The position numbers and the translations under genes are program-made. Below the pieces are notes generated by a model. That model saw only the letters and a program-made list of their open reading frames with translations. It was not told the origin of the DNA and ran no database searches. From Streptomyces sp. NBC_00224 (GTDB lineage Bacteria; Actinomycetota; Actinomycetes; Streptomycetales; Streptomycetaceae): 64,000 nucleotides of DNA. Below, one piece after another: positions 33,284-41,945 of this stretch (its first letter is position 1; every line of letters begins with the position of its first letter). The DNA lies in contig NZ_CP108106.1 of the NCBI RefSeq assembly GCF_041435195.1, forward strand, positions 5,743,501 through 5,807,500, written 5' to 3'.

Positions 33284-33678
33284 GGGGCCGGATGAGCGGT
33301 ATACGCGTACCCGCCGACCGGGACCGGGGCCAGATCATCGTCGAGTTCACCGGGATGGTGCCGATCATCCTGGTGACCCTCGCCGCGATCTGGCAACTGG
33401 TCCTGACCGGCTACACGTACACCGTCGCCGGACATGTGGCCGACGAGGGGGCGCGGGCGGGGGCGGCGAAGGGCGGGGGGTCCGCCGCGTGCGATGCGGC
33501 GATGCGGGCGGCCGCCCCGGACGGGTGGGACGTGGGGCCCGGCTGCGGCGGAGGCGGCGACCCCGACGTCTTCACGGCCACCGTCGCGATCAAGGTCCCG
33601 GTGCTCTTCCCGGGAGCGCTGTCCTTCCCGTTCACGGTGCACGGGCAGGCGGGGGCGGCGCGGGAGGAGACGCCGTGA
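33280..33678 (+). CDS. TadE-like pseudopilin/pilus assembly protein (first copy)
   Basis: 132 residues with a single N-terminal membrane helix. The sequence DRGQIIVEFTGMVPIILVTL carries the class III prepilin processing signal G followed by xxxxE(F/Y), so it should be cut by the prepilin peptidase and enter the pilus base as a minor pilin. The C-terminal domain is periplasm-type with two Cys. ATG 33280 is in an ATGA overlap with the TadZ gene. It is coupled to the second TadE copy by a GTGA overlap. Confidence 0.85.
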   Translation: MRGRMSGIRVPADRDRGQIIVEFTGMVPIILVTLAAIWQLVLTGYTYTVAGHVADEGARAGAAKGGGSAACDAAMRAAAPDGWDVGPGCGGGGDPDVFTATVAIKVPVLFPGALSFPFTVHGQAGAAREETP

Positions 33679-34052
33679 GGCGCCGCGCACGCGCGAGCGA
33701 CCGGGGCTCGGCCGCCGTCGAGTACCTCGGCTTCCTGCCGCTGCTGCTCCTGGTCGCGCTCGCCGGCGTCCAGCTGGGCCTCGCCGCGTACGCCGCCCAG
33801 CAGGCGGGCACGGCCGCCCGGGCCGCCGCCCGTACCGGCGCGCAGACGGAACGGGCGGGCGGAGCCGAACAGGCAGGGAAGGCAGCCGTCAGCGAATGGG
33901 TCGCCGGGCGCAGCGGCATCAGCGTCGGGGGCTGCCCCGGGGCCACGGTGACCGCCACGGTCACCGTCTCCATCCCGTCCGTCTTCCCCGGCATCGACCA
34001 CTTCGGCCCGGTCCACAAGAGCGCCACCATGCCCTGCGACGAGAGCAACTAG
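33675..34052 (+). CDS. TadE-like pseudopilin/pilus assembly protein (second copy)
   Basis: 125 residues. It has the prepilin-type signal DRGSAAVEYLGFLPLLLLVA and one membrane helix, then an extracellular Ala-rich domain with two Cys. This is a paralogue of the preceding gene, and both probably form pseudopilin heterodimers, as TadE/TadF do in other tad systems. GTG 33675 overlaps the first copy's stop. The TadA ATPase gene begins 17 nt downstream behind GAGGAGG. Confidence 0.85.
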   Translation: MRRRARASDRGSAAVEYLGFLPLLLLVALAGVQLGLAAYAAQQAGTAARAAARTGAQTERAGGAEQAGKAAVSEWVAGRSGISVGGCPGATVTATVTVSIPSVFPGIDHFGPVHKSATMPCDESN

Positions 34053-34069
34053 CCGAGGAGGCACGCCAC

Positions 34070-35407
34070 ATGAGTCTGCGGGCCCGTATCACCGCCCCCG
34101 AGGAGACCCGGGGCGGCGAGGGCGACGCGCATCTCGTCGCCGCCTACCGGGGCAAGCTCCTGGAGGAGATCGACCTCGCCGAGATGTCCTCGCTCGCCGC
34201 CGCCGAGCGCCGGGCGCGGCTGGAGCGCGTCCTCGGCCACATCCTCAGCCGCGAGGGCCCGGTCCTGTCCACCGGCGAGCGGGCCCAGCTGATCCGCCGG
34301 GTCGTCGACGAGGCGCTGGGCCTGGGCGTACTGGAACCGCTCCTGGAGGACGCCTCCGTCACCGAGATCATGGTCAACGGCCCCGACCAGATCTACGTCG
34401 AGCGCGGCGGCCGGGTCGAGCGGCTGCCGATGCGGTTCGCCTCGCACGAGCAGCTGATGCAGACCATCGAGCGGATCGTGTCGACCGTCAACCGCCGGGT
34501 CGACGAGTCCAACCCGATGGTCGATGCCCGGCTGCCGTCCGGCGAGCGCGTCAACGTGATCATCCCGCCGCTCTCGCTGACCGGCGCGACCCTCACCATC
34601 CGCCGCTTCCCGCGCTCCTTCACGCTCCCCGAGCTGATCGCCTTCGGCTCGCTCGACCAGTCCATGCTGATGCTGCTCGCCGGGCTGATCCAGGCGAAGT
34701 TCAACGTGATCGTCTCCGGCGCCACCGGCACCGGCAAGACGACCCTGCTCAACGCCCTCTCCGGCCTCATCCCCGAGCACGAGCGCATCATCACCATCGA
34801 GGACTCCGCCGAACTCCAGCTCCAGCAGAGCCATGTGATCCGGCTTGAGGCCCGACCGGCCAACGTCGAGGGCAAGGGCCACGTCTCCATCCGCGACCTG
34901 GTCCGCAACTCGCTGCGTATGCGCCCCGACCGGATCGTGGTCGGCGAGGTGCGCGGCGGCGAGTCCCTCGACATGCTCCAGGCGATGTCCACCGGCCACG
35001 ACGGCTCACTCGCCACGGTCCACGCCAACAGCGCCGAGGACGCCCTGATGCGGCTCCAGACGCTGGCCTCCATGTCCGAGATCAAGATCCCGTTCGAGGC
35101 GCTGCACGACCAGATCAACTCGGCCGTGGACGTCCTGGTCCAGCTCACCCGGCACGCCGACGGCTCCCGCCGGGTCACCGAGATCGCCCTGCTCGACTCG
35201 CACGGCCGCGACCCCTACCGGCTCGCCACCGTCGCCCGCTTCGACCCCCGCCCGATGGCCGCCGACGGGCGCGTCCACGGCGAGTTCCGCCACTTCCCGC
35301 TCCCGCGCCGCGTCGCCGAACGCCTCTACCTCGCGGGCCAGCCCGTCCCGCAGGCGTTCGGCATCGCCTCCTTCGACGAACAGCTCGCCACCCGAGAGGC
35401 CAGGTAG
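34070..35407 (+). CDS. TadA/CpaF secretion ATPase
   Basis: 445 residues. Walker A GATGTGKT starts at residue 217, the Asp box IIPEHERIITIEDSAELQLQ follows, then Walker B-region RMRPDRIVVGEVRGGESLDM and the His box TGHDGSLATVHANS. This is the hexameric motor that powers Flp pilin polymerisation on the cytoplasmic face of the membrane. ATG 34070 follows CGAGGAGGC. Eight nt separate it from tadB. Only one ATPase is present, as expected for tad systems, which both extend and retract with a single motor. Confidence 0.95.
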   Translation: MSLRARITAPEETRGGEGDAHLVAAYRGKLLEEIDLAEMSSLAAAERRARLERVLGHILSREGPVLSTGERAQLIRRVVDEALGLGVLEPLLEDASVTEIMVNGPDQIYVERGGRVERLPMRFASHEQLMQTIERIVSTVNRRVDESNPMVDARLPSGERVNVIIPPLSLTGATLTIRRFPRSFTLPELIAFGSLDQSMLMLLAGLIQAKFNVIVSGATGTGKTTLLNALSGLIPEHERIITIEDSAELQLQQSHVIRLEARPANVEGKGHVSIRDLVRNSLRMRPDRIVVGEVRGGESLDMLQAMSTGHDGSLATVHANSAEDALMRLQTLASMSEIKIPFEALHDQINSAVDVLVQLTRHADGSRRVTEIALLDSHGRDPYRLATVARFDPRPMAADGRVHGEFRHFPLPRRVAERLYLAGQPVPQAFGIASFDEQLATREAR

Positions 35408-35415
35408 CACCGCCC

Positions 35416-36354
35416 ATGTCCGCACTCACCCAGCTGACGATCGGGGTCACGCTGCTCGCCTGCGCGGCGGCGGTCGTCGGTGTGCACGCGTACGCCACGG
35501 GGCGCGCCCAGCGCCGGGCCCTGGTCGAACGGCTCTCCACCGCCGGAGAGCTGCCGCCCGCCGGACGCCGGCGGCCGTTCGCCGGGGTGGACCGCAGACT
35601 GCGCCGCACCACGGTCGGCAAGCGCATCGAGCGCAAGCTCGCGGTGACCGGCCTGGACCTCACCCCCGGCGAGTTCTTCGTCTACGTACTCGCCGGAGTC
35701 GTCGGGCTGTGGGTGGTGGCCGCCTCGGTGCTCGCCTCCTTCTTCGGCCCGCTCGCGGCGCTGGCCGGGCTGTGGGCCGCCAACACCTTCCTCAACTGGC
35801 AGCGCACCCGGCGCACCGAGGCGTTCATCAACCAGCTCCCCGAGATCTCCCGGGTGATCGCCAACGCCACCCAGGCCGGGCTCGCCCTGCGCACCGCGAT
35901 CGCCATGGCGGCGGACGAGCTGGAGGCCCCGGCGGGCGACGAGCTCAAGACGGTCGCCGACCAGCTCGCGGTCGGCCGCACCCTAGACGACGCGCTCGGC
36001 GAGCTGGCGCACCGGCTGCCCTCGCGCGAACTGGTCGTCCTCGTCTCGACGTTGATCCTCTCCAACCGGGCGGGCGGCGCGGTCGTCAACTCGCTGCGCA
36101 ACCTCACCACCACCCTGGAGGAGCGCAAGGAGACCCGGCGCGAGGTGCGCACCCAGCTGTCCCAGGTGAACACCACGGCGTACGCGGTCCCGGCGATCGG
36201 GGTCGGTGCCATGCTGCTGGTCAACCAGATCGCGCCGGGCTCGCTCGCCAAGATGACCGGCTCGTTCCTGGGCCAGGCAGCGGTCGTCGTGGCGCTCGGG
36301 CTGTACGCGCTGGGCTTCGTCGCGATCCGCCGCATCTCGAAGATCGACATCTGA
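35416..36354 (+). CDS. TadB inner-membrane platform protein (type II secretion F family)
   Basis: 312 residues with membrane helices at about residues 5-25, 90-130 and near 255-305. The T2SSF region is recognisable: TEAFINQLPEISRVIANATQ, AGLALRTAIAMAADEL, and LVSTLILSNRAGGAVVNSLR. It forms the membrane platform with TadC on which the TadA motor acts. ATG 35416 directly follows tadA with an 8-nt gap, so the two are translated together. Confidence 0.92.
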   Translation: MSALTQLTIGVTLLACAAAVVGVHAYATGRAQRRALVERLSTAGELPPAGRRRPFAGVDRRLRRTTVGKRIERKLAVTGLDLTPGEFFVYVLAGVVGLWVVAASVLASFFGPLAALAGLWAANTFLNWQRTRRTEAFINQLPEISRVIANATQAGLALRTAIAMAADELEAPAGDELKTVADQLAVGRTLDDALGELAHRLPSRELVVLVSTLILSNRAGGAVVNSLRNLTTTLEERKETRREVRTQLSQVNTTAYAVPAIGVGAMLLVNQIAPGSLAKMTGSFLGQAAVVVALGLYALGFVAIRRISKIDI

Positions 36355-36364
36355 GGGGGCGGGC

Positions 36365-37252
36365 ATGGAACTGATCCTGGGACTCATCGGCGGACTCAGC
36401 GTCCTGGGCGCCTTCCAGGGCGTACGGATGTACCGCGCCGAGGCCAAGCTCCCCGGCGACCTGGCCCTCGCCCTGGAGGTCGGCGCCACCCGCACCACCC
36501 GGACCGGCGGCGCCATCGACCGCCTCGGCATCCGCTACGCCCCGCTCGTACTGCGGCTGATGGGCCCCAGGCGCGTCGGCGAGAAGCGCCGCAGGATCGA
36601 CATGGCGGGCAACCCCGGCGGCCTGACCATCGACCGCTACGCGGCGCGGCGCGCGGTGTACGGGGCGCTCGGCGCGGTCGGCGCGGTGGTGATGATCTCC
36701 GGCGGCAACTACCTGATGGCCCTGCTGATGGTCGCGTTCGCGTACTACTGGGTCGAGGTCGGCATCTGGGCGGCCGTCCGCCGCCGCCGCGACGACATCG
36801 AACGGACCCTGCCGGACTTCCTCGACGTCCTGGCGGTGGTGGTCTCCGCCGGGCTCGGCTTCCGCCAGGCCCTGGAGCGGGTCGCGGAGAAGTACGAGGG
36901 CCCCTGGGCCGACGAGGTGCGGATCGCGCTGCGCCAGATGGACATGGGGGTCAGCCGCCGCCAGGCCTTCGACGACCTGCGCAGGCGCAACGACTCCGAG
37001 CAGGTCGCCATGTTCGTCACGGCGCTCCAGCAGGGCGAGGAGCTGGGCGCGCCGATCGTGGACACGCTGATAGCCATCGCCACCGACATGCGCCGCACCG
37101 ACGCCCAGAACGCCCGCCGCAAGGCCGCCAAGGCGGTGCCCAAGGCCACGCTGATGGTCACCACGTTCATGGTGCCCGCCACCATGATCCTGATGGCGTC
37201 CGCGATGCTGCTCGGCTCCGAGGCCGACATCGGCTCGCTCACGGGGAAGTGA
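36365..37252 (+). CDS. TadC inner-membrane platform protein (type II secretion F family)
   Basis: 295 residues, paralogous to TadB. The T2SSF core is DIERTLPDFLDVLAVVVSAG, LGFRQALERVAEKYEGPWAD, FVTALQQGEELGAPIVDTL, flanked by hydrophobic helices at about 100-140 and 255-280. It partners TadB in the pilus platform. It begins 10 nt after tadB. Its stop overlaps a GTG at 37249, which is an alternative start for the histidine kinase gene. Confidence 0.92.
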   Translation: MELILGLIGGLSVLGAFQGVRMYRAEAKLPGDLALALEVGATRTTRTGGAIDRLGIRYAPLVLRLMGPRRVGEKRRRIDMAGNPGGLTIDRYAARRAVYGALGAVGAVVMISGGNYLMALLMVAFAYYWVEVGIWAAVRRRRDDIERTLPDFLDVLAVVVSAGLGFRQALERVAEKYEGPWADEVRIALRQMDMGVSRRQAFDDLRRRNDSEQVAMFVTALQQGEELGAPIVDTLIAIATDMRRTDAQNARRKAAKAVPKATLMVTTFMVPATMILMASAMLLGSEADIGSLTGK

Positions 37253-37263
37253 GGGGGACCACC

Positions 37264-38538
37264 ATGCCGAGACCCGCACAGCAGCACGGCCCGCCCCCCG
37301 AGCCCGAGGTCTCCCTCCAGCTCAACGCCCTCCAGGCGCTCTGCCGCCAGGTCTTCCTGTTCCGGCTCGCGATGATAGGGCTCGGCACCCCCTTCGCCCT
37401 GGCCAACTCGGCCCGGGGAATCGCCACTTGGCTGGTCTCCGGGGCCGTACTGATCACCTTCATGGGCTCGTACGCGCTCTACCGCGACTGGGAGCGCTTC
37501 GGCCCGCTGCTGCTGCGCCACCCGTGGCTGCTCGGCGTGGACACCGCGTTCGGCGCGCTGCTGCTGTTCACCGCGACCCCCGACTCCCCGCTCGGCTACG
37601 TCGTCGTCTGCACCCCGCTGCTCGCCGGTCTGGTCTACGGCTGGCGGGGCGCGGGCGTCTTCGCCGGGCTCCAGTGCGTCATCCTGGCGCTCGCGTACAT
37701 GGCCCAGCGCCAGCACCACCAGCCGGTAGCCCCCGCCCTGCTGCTGCCCGGCTTCTGCGTCCTCGCGGGCGCGGCCGGGGTCGCGCTGCGGGGCCTGCTG
37801 CTGCGTTTCGGGGTGGCCTCGCGGGCGCTCACCGAAGCACGGGCGAGGCTGGCGGTGGAGGAGGAACGGGCTAGGCTGGCACGCGAGTTGCACGACTCGG
37901 TCGCCAAGACCCTGTACGGCGTGGCGCTCGCCGCCGAGGGCCTGGCGGCCTCCGCCGACCGCACCGACCCGGCCACGGTCCGCCGGGGAGCGACCCTGGT
38001 GGCCCGCTCGGCCCGCCGCGCCGCCGCCGAGTCCCGCGAACTCCTCGCCGACCTGCGCCGCGAGCCGGGCCCGGACGGGGGAGTGGACGTGCTGGCGGAA
38101 CTGGCGGCACGGGTAAGGGACTTCGCGGCCAGAGGTGAGGACGTGGGCGTGAGCTACCGCTCCCTCTCCCGGGACGGGTCCGCGATGCGGGTCCCGCACC
38201 CGATCGCCCGCCAGCTCCTCACCATCGCCTCGGAGGCCCTGGAGAACGCCCACCGCCACGCGGGCCCGGCGCGCGTGGACGTGTCGGCGGGCGTGGTCGG
38301 GGACGTGCTCCGCATCAGCGTGTACGACGACGGGCGCGGCCTGCCCCCCGGCACCACCCTCGACGGGCTGCGCCGGGCGGGCCACTTCGGCCTGGTCGGC
38401 ATGGTCGAGCGCGCGGCGGACCTCGGCGCGCGCATCCGCATCGGCCGGGGCGAGGCGGCGAGGGGCACGGAGGTCCGCCTTGACCTGCCGCTGGCGGCGT
38501 TGGGAGCCGGGCGGGCCGTGGAGAGGAGCGGGGTGTGA
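37264..38538 (+). CDS. Membrane sensor histidine kinase (NarL-type, HisKA_3)
   Basis: 424 residues. The N-terminal third has about five hydrophobic segments (residues 35-180) without a large extracellular domain. A dimerisation helix follows, with phospho-accepting H210 in RLARELHDSVAKTLYG, then the HATPase domain (LLTIASEALENAHRHAG as N box; VYDDGRGLPPG as G box). ATG 37264 is preferred over GTG 37249 because GAGGGGG precedes it. It is coupled to the response-regulator gene by a 4-nt GTGA overlap. Being inside the tad operon it probably controls pilus gene expression; the signal is unknown. Confidence 0.9.
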   Translation: MPRPAQQHGPPPEPEVSLQLNALQALCRQVFLFRLAMIGLGTPFALANSARGIATWLVSGAVLITFMGSYALYRDWERFGPLLLRHPWLLGVDTAFGALLLFTATPDSPLGYVVVCTPLLAGLVYGWRGAGVFAGLQCVILALAYMAQRQHHQPVAPALLLPGFCVLAGAAGVALRGLLLRFGVASRALTEARARLAVEEERARLARELHDSVAKTLYGVALAAEGLAASADRTDPATVRRGATLVARSARRAAAESRELLADLRREPGPDGGVDVLAELAARVRDFAARGEDVGVSYRSLSRDGSAMRVPHPIARQLLTIASEALENAHRHAGPARVDVSAGVVGDVLRISVYDDGRGLPPGTTLDGLRRAGHFGLVGMVERAADLGARIRIGRGEAARGTEVRLDLPLAALGAGRAVERSGV

Positions 38539-39299
38539 CCCGGGTGCTGGTGGCGGACGACAACCCGGTCGTACGGGCCGGTCTCACCGCGCTGCTCGAC
38601 GGCCACGGCGACACGGAGGTCGTGGCCGAGGCGGCGGACGGCCGCGAGGCGTACGAGGCGGCCCTACTGCACCGGCCGGACGTGGTCCTGCTCGATGTGC
38701 GGATGCCGGGCGTGGACGGCCTCACGGCACTGCCCCGCCTGGTGCGGGTGGCGCCGGTGATGATGCTGACGTACAGCGGCGAGGACGGGACCGTACGCGA
38801 GGCGCTGCGGCTGGGCGCACGGGGCTATCTGGTGCACGGCGAGTTCACGGTGGAACAACTGGTCGGCGCGGTACGGGACATCGGGCTCGGCCGCGCACAC
38901 TTCTCGGCGACGGCGGCGAGGGCACTGGGTGTCATGGAGGGGACCGGGGGCGCTGCCTGCCCCGCCCCCTCTCCGGGTGTCATGCCCTGGTCGATTTCAT
39001 CAAATCCGAACGAAGAGGCTTCGCGGATGCAACCGGATGTGGGACAGTCGTCACCGGGGCGGCGGAGGGAAACTCCACTCCTCCGCAAGGGACTTGGAGT
39101 ACACCGGCTCAGCAGGAGGGAGGTGGAGGTGATGGAGCTGATCGCGGCGGGCATGAGCAATCAGCAGATCGCCGCCGCCTGCTTCATCAGCGAGAAGACG
39201 GTGAAGAACCACATCAACCGGATCTTCGCGAAGCTACACAGCAACAGCCGCACCCAGGCGGTCGCGACGTGGCTGGGAACGCGGGGGGCGACGGGATGA
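38535..39299 (+). CDS. NarL/LuxR-type response regulator
   Basis: 254 residues. The receiver domain (1-120) has the acidic pocket VADDNPV and the phospho-acceptor D54 in VVLLDVRMPG. A 70-residue variable linker, Pro/Ser-rich and longer than usual, leads to a C-terminal LuxR helix-turn-helix (LSRREVEVMELIAAGMSNQQ; SEKTVKNHINRIF). It is the partner of the adjacent histidine kinase. GTG 38535 overlaps the kinase stop. Likely targets are the downstream pilin gene and possibly the tad operon itself. Confidence 0.9.
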   Translation: MTRVLVADDNPVVRAGLTALLDGHGDTEVVAEAADGREAYEAALLHRPDVVLLDVRMPGVDGLTALPRLVRVAPVMMLTYSGEDGTVREALRLGARGYLVHGEFTVEQLVGAVRDIGLGRAHFSATAARALGVMEGTGGAACPAPSPGVMPWSISSNPNEEASRMQPDVGQSSPGRRRETPLLRKGLGVHRLSRREVEVMELIAAGMSNQQIAAACFISEKTVKNHINRIFAKLHSNSRTQAVATWLGTRGATG

Positions 39300-39428
39300 G
39301 GGCTCTTCGGCGTCAACTCGTCTCCCGGGCCCGGAATTGGGCCCAGGGGCCCTGTGCCGGAACCGGAGGGCCCGGGTACGGTGCGGCTGTCGAGCGCGGC
39401 ACCGCCGTAGACCCCGGAGGGGACCACC

Positions 39429-39659
39429 ATGAACGACAAGCTCCTCAAGCCCGCGACCGCCGCCAGGATCCGGGTCCACGGCTGGCTGAACACCACGGCG
39501 ACGGCGCTGCGGCGGCGGGGGGACCGGGGGCAGGGCGCGGTCGAGTACATGGGGATCATCATCGTGGTGGTGGCGATCATTCTGGTGCTTACGCAGACGA
39601 ATTTCGGCACGACGATCGCCGGGAAGATCACGGCGGCGATCAACAAGATCAACCCCTGA
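39429..39659 (+). CDS. Flp-type major pilin
   Basis: 76 residues. The leader is long and basic. The processing signal is G34 followed by QGAVEY, with Glu at +5 and Tyr at +6 of the mature protein. A single hydrophobic helix follows (MGIIIVVVAIILVLTQ), then a short polar tail. After cleavage by the A24 prepilin peptidase (encoded at 43953) it would polymerise into the pilus. ATG 39429 follows GGAGGGGACC, a strong site consistent with a major structural protein. A 129-bp gap upstream (39300-39428) probably holds its own promoter. Confidence 0.92.
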   Translation: MNDKLLKPATAARIRVHGWLNTTATALRRRGDRGQGAVEYMGIIIVVVAIILVLTQTNFGTTIAGKITAAINKINP

Positions 39660-40348
39660 CCTCACCCGCATCCCGCCGCCTCGCCGGCGACCGAGGGCAG
39701 GCCTTCCCCGTCTACATCACCGCGGTGGCAGGCCTGCTCTTCCTCGCGTTCGCGTACTTCGCGGTGGGCCAGGCGGCGGTGAAGCGCAACGAGGCCCAGA
39801 CGGCGGCGGACGCGGCGGCCCTCGCGGCGGCCCAGGACTTCCGGGACCAGCTGAGGAACGGCCTGCTCGACACCTTCGACCTCGCGCGCTGGCAGAAGCT
39901 GCTCGACGGCGACCGGGGCGGGCTGATCCCGCACGACTCCTGCCCGGCGGCGCGTGAGCTCGCCTCGCGCAACGACGCCACGGCCGACATCTGCGAGCTC
40001 TCCTTCCAGCCCGAGCCCACCTATCAAGTGGCCGTGCAGACCAACAAGACGGCGGGCCATTCGGTCATCGCCGCCACACAGGACCACAAGGGCAAGGCGA
40101 AGGCGGCCGCCGTGGTCGTACCGCGCTGCCAACTCCAGGAGGCGCCCGGGAGCGGGCCCACCACAGAGCCTCCGGAGCCGGGGCCCGGCCCGGCCCCCGG
40201 CGAGTCCCCGGGGCCCGGCGGGCCGGGGGGCGAGCAGAAGGCGTACCGACTCGTGTGCGACAAGCGGGACTTCGAGATCGACCCCGGCCACCTCGACCTC
40301 CTGCCGAAGGCGTCCGACCTGTTCTCCGTCCATCTGGCCGACAAGTAA
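39656..40348 (+). CDS. TadG-like pilus-associated membrane protein, apparently starting at CTG
   Basis: 230 residues. The N-terminal helix GQAFPVYITAVAGLLFLAFA and the helix after it (KRNEAQTAADAAALAAAQDF) match the Tad-like N-terminal region of actinobacterial pilus proteins. The rest is extracellular, with a Pro/Gly-rich linker. No ATG, GTG or TTG lies upstream of the membrane helix in this frame. CTG 39656 overlaps the pilin stop codon (CTGA), copying the usual ATGA coupling. The next GTG would remove most of the membrane helix. Hence CTG, driven by translational coupling to the pilin, is the best start. Confidence 0.75.
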   Translation: MTSPASRRLAGDRGQAFPVYITAVAGLLFLAFAYFAVGQAAVKRNEAQTAADAAALAAAQDFRDQLRNGLLDTFDLARWQKLLDGDRGGLIPHDSCPAARELASRNDATADICELSFQPEPTYQVAVQTNKTAGHSVIAATQDHKGKAKAAAVVVPRCQLQEAPGSGPTTEPPEPGPGPAPGESPGPGGPGGEQKAYRLVCDKRDFEIDPGHLDLLPKASDLFSVHLADK

Positions 40349-40391
40349 GCGTATGAAGTGCGCAGTACGAAGGACCGAGGGGGCTTCACTC

Positions 40392-40982
40392 ATGGACAAG
40401 GCCAAGATCAGGGCGCGGACGAGAGGCGCGGTGGTCGCGGCGGCCGCCGCCGCCCTGGCGCTCACCCTGACCGCCTGCGGGGGAGACGGCGGGGGCAAGC
40501 CGAAGGGCGGCGACAAGGCCTCCACCCCTCCGGCGGCGTCCGGCGGGAAGAACACCCCGTCCGGCGGCCCGTCCACCCAGAGCACCGAGGTCCTCGCGAC
40601 CATCAGCGGCACCGACGGCGTCGAGGTGGTGATCAACTCGGCGAAGCGGGACACCGGAGGGTTCGTGACGGTGCAGGGCGTCGTGAAGAACGGGTCCAAG
40701 AACCTGTTCTCCGCGCCCGGATGGCAGGGCGGCGAGCAGGAGCTGAGGAGCAACGGCGCCTCCATGGCGGGCGCGGCGCTGGTCGACAAGGCGGGCAAGA
40801 AGCGGTACCTGATCCTGCGCGACACGGACGGCCGCTGCCTGTGCTCGCAGTTCACGACGGGCATCCAGGCGGGGGAGGAAGCCCCCTTCTACACCCAGTT
40901 CCCCGCCCCTCCCACCCCCGTGACAGACGTCGACTTCCAGCTCCCCACCATGCCCACCGCCACCATCAAGATCTCCGGCTGA
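40392..40982 (+). CDS. Lipoprotein of the tad operon
   Basis: 196 residues. The signal peptide ends in the lipobox LTAC (Cys 29), followed by a Gly/Lys/Ser/Pro linker. The mature domain is small and beta-rich (TDGVEVVINSAKRDTGGFVT; YLILRDTDGRCLCSQFTTGI), of a type often called an uncharacterised extracellular domain. It should be anchored on the outer face of the membrane. It lies between the TadG-like and OmpA-like genes. Its role in pilus assembly is inferred from position only. Confidence 0.85.
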   Translation: MDKAKIRARTRGAVVAAAAAALALTLTACGGDGGGKPKGGDKASTPPAASGGKNTPSGGPSTQSTEVLATISGTDGVEVVINSAKRDTGGFVTVQGVVKNGSKNLFSAPGWQGGEQELRSNGASMAGAALVDKAGKKRYLILRDTDGRCLCSQFTTGIQAGEEAPFYTQFPAPPTPVTDVDFQLPTMPTATIKISG

Positions 40983-40996
40983 GGCTGAGGCACCCC

Positions 40997-41662
40997 ATGT
41001 TGGCCACCCAGGCACCACCCGCGACCCCGGCCCCCGGCACCCCCCGCCGCCGTCACGCCCGCCCCGCGGTCCTCGCCGCCGCGGTGCTGCTGTTCGTCGG
41101 GGCGGGGGCGGGGGCGGGTGCGGCCGTCGCCGACGATCCGAATCCCACCGCCGTGCCCGCCGCCGCCCCGCCCGTGAAGGTCGACGCCAACGCGCCGGGG
41201 CTCAAGCTCTCCGACGGGGCGACGCTCGCCGCGCCGAGGGTCATCGACATCAAGTCGGTGGTCGAGGACATGGGCGGCGAGGAGCGCCGCGCCGACACCA
41301 ACGCCGACATCTCCTTCGCCCTTCAGGCCGAGGTCCTCTTCGGCAAGGACAGCGCCGCGCTCTCCGCCGAGGCGAGCGGCCGTATCCAGGCGATCGCCGA
41401 CGAGGTCAAGAAGCAGAAGGCCGCGAACGTCCGGGTGTTCGGGTTCACCGACAACCTCGGTACGCACGAGCACGGCGTCGTCCTGTCCAAGCAGCGCGCG
41501 GACGCCGTCCAGGGCGCGCTCTCGCAGGCGGTGGGCGGCTCGGTCACCTTCGACATCCGTGGGTACGCGGAGGACTTCCCGATCGCGGACAACTCCTCGG
41601 AGGACGGCCGCCGCAAGAACCGCCGGGTCGAGGTGTCCTTCCCGCGCGGGGCGACCGGATAG
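40997..41662 (+). CDS. OmpA-family (peptidoglycan-binding) envelope protein
   Basis: 221 residues with an N-terminal signal/anchor (RPAVLAAAVLLFVGAGAG). The OmpA C-terminal domain spans about residues 105-218: FALQAEVLFGKDSAALSAEA, VRVFGFTDNLGTHEHGVVLS, RADAVQGAL, and RRKNRRVEVSF with the diaminopimelate-contacting Asp/Arg pattern. It should bind peptidoglycan and hold the pilus machine at the cell wall. The last gene of the tad operon; a GC-rich hairpin at 41688 follows. Confidence 0.9.
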   Translation: MLATQAPPATPAPGTPRRRHARPAVLAAAVLLFVGAGAGAGAAVADDPNPTAVPAAAPPVKVDANAPGLKLSDGATLAAPRVIDIKSVVEDMGGEERRADTNADISFALQAEVLFGKDSAALSAEASGRIQAIADEVKKQKAANVRVFGFTDNLGTHEHGVVLSKQRADAVQGALSQAVGGSVTFDIRGYAEDFPIADNSSEDGRRKNRRVEVSFPRGATG

Positions 41663-41687
41663 GTCCAGCCCGGCGCGGGGCGAGGGC

Positions 41688-41727
41688 GGGCCCGGCCGGC
41701 CGGGTGGAGGTGCGGTCGGCCGGGCCC
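41688..41727 (+). terminator. GC-rich hairpin terminating the tad operon
   Basis: Stem of 14 bp with one mismatch (GGGCCCGGCCGGCC against GGTCGGCCGGGCCC) and a 12-nt loop, 26 bp after the OmpA-like stop codon. No T-run. Confidence 0.65.
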
Positions 41728-41945
41728 CGTATGTGCGCGGGCCCCCGTCAACGTCCGTTGGAAGTGACGCTCCCGCGCACCACAGAGGCTGCCAGCCGGG
41801 GCGTACCGGGGACTTGGAAAAAAGCGCACGTCGGTGTGAGACGGCTGGGAATCGACGGTGAGGGCAAGGAGTGTGGACAGATAGTCTGCGCGGAGATAAT
41901 CTACGGGAAGCTTAATTCGCGCAGAGGATGAACAGGGGAGCCGAC

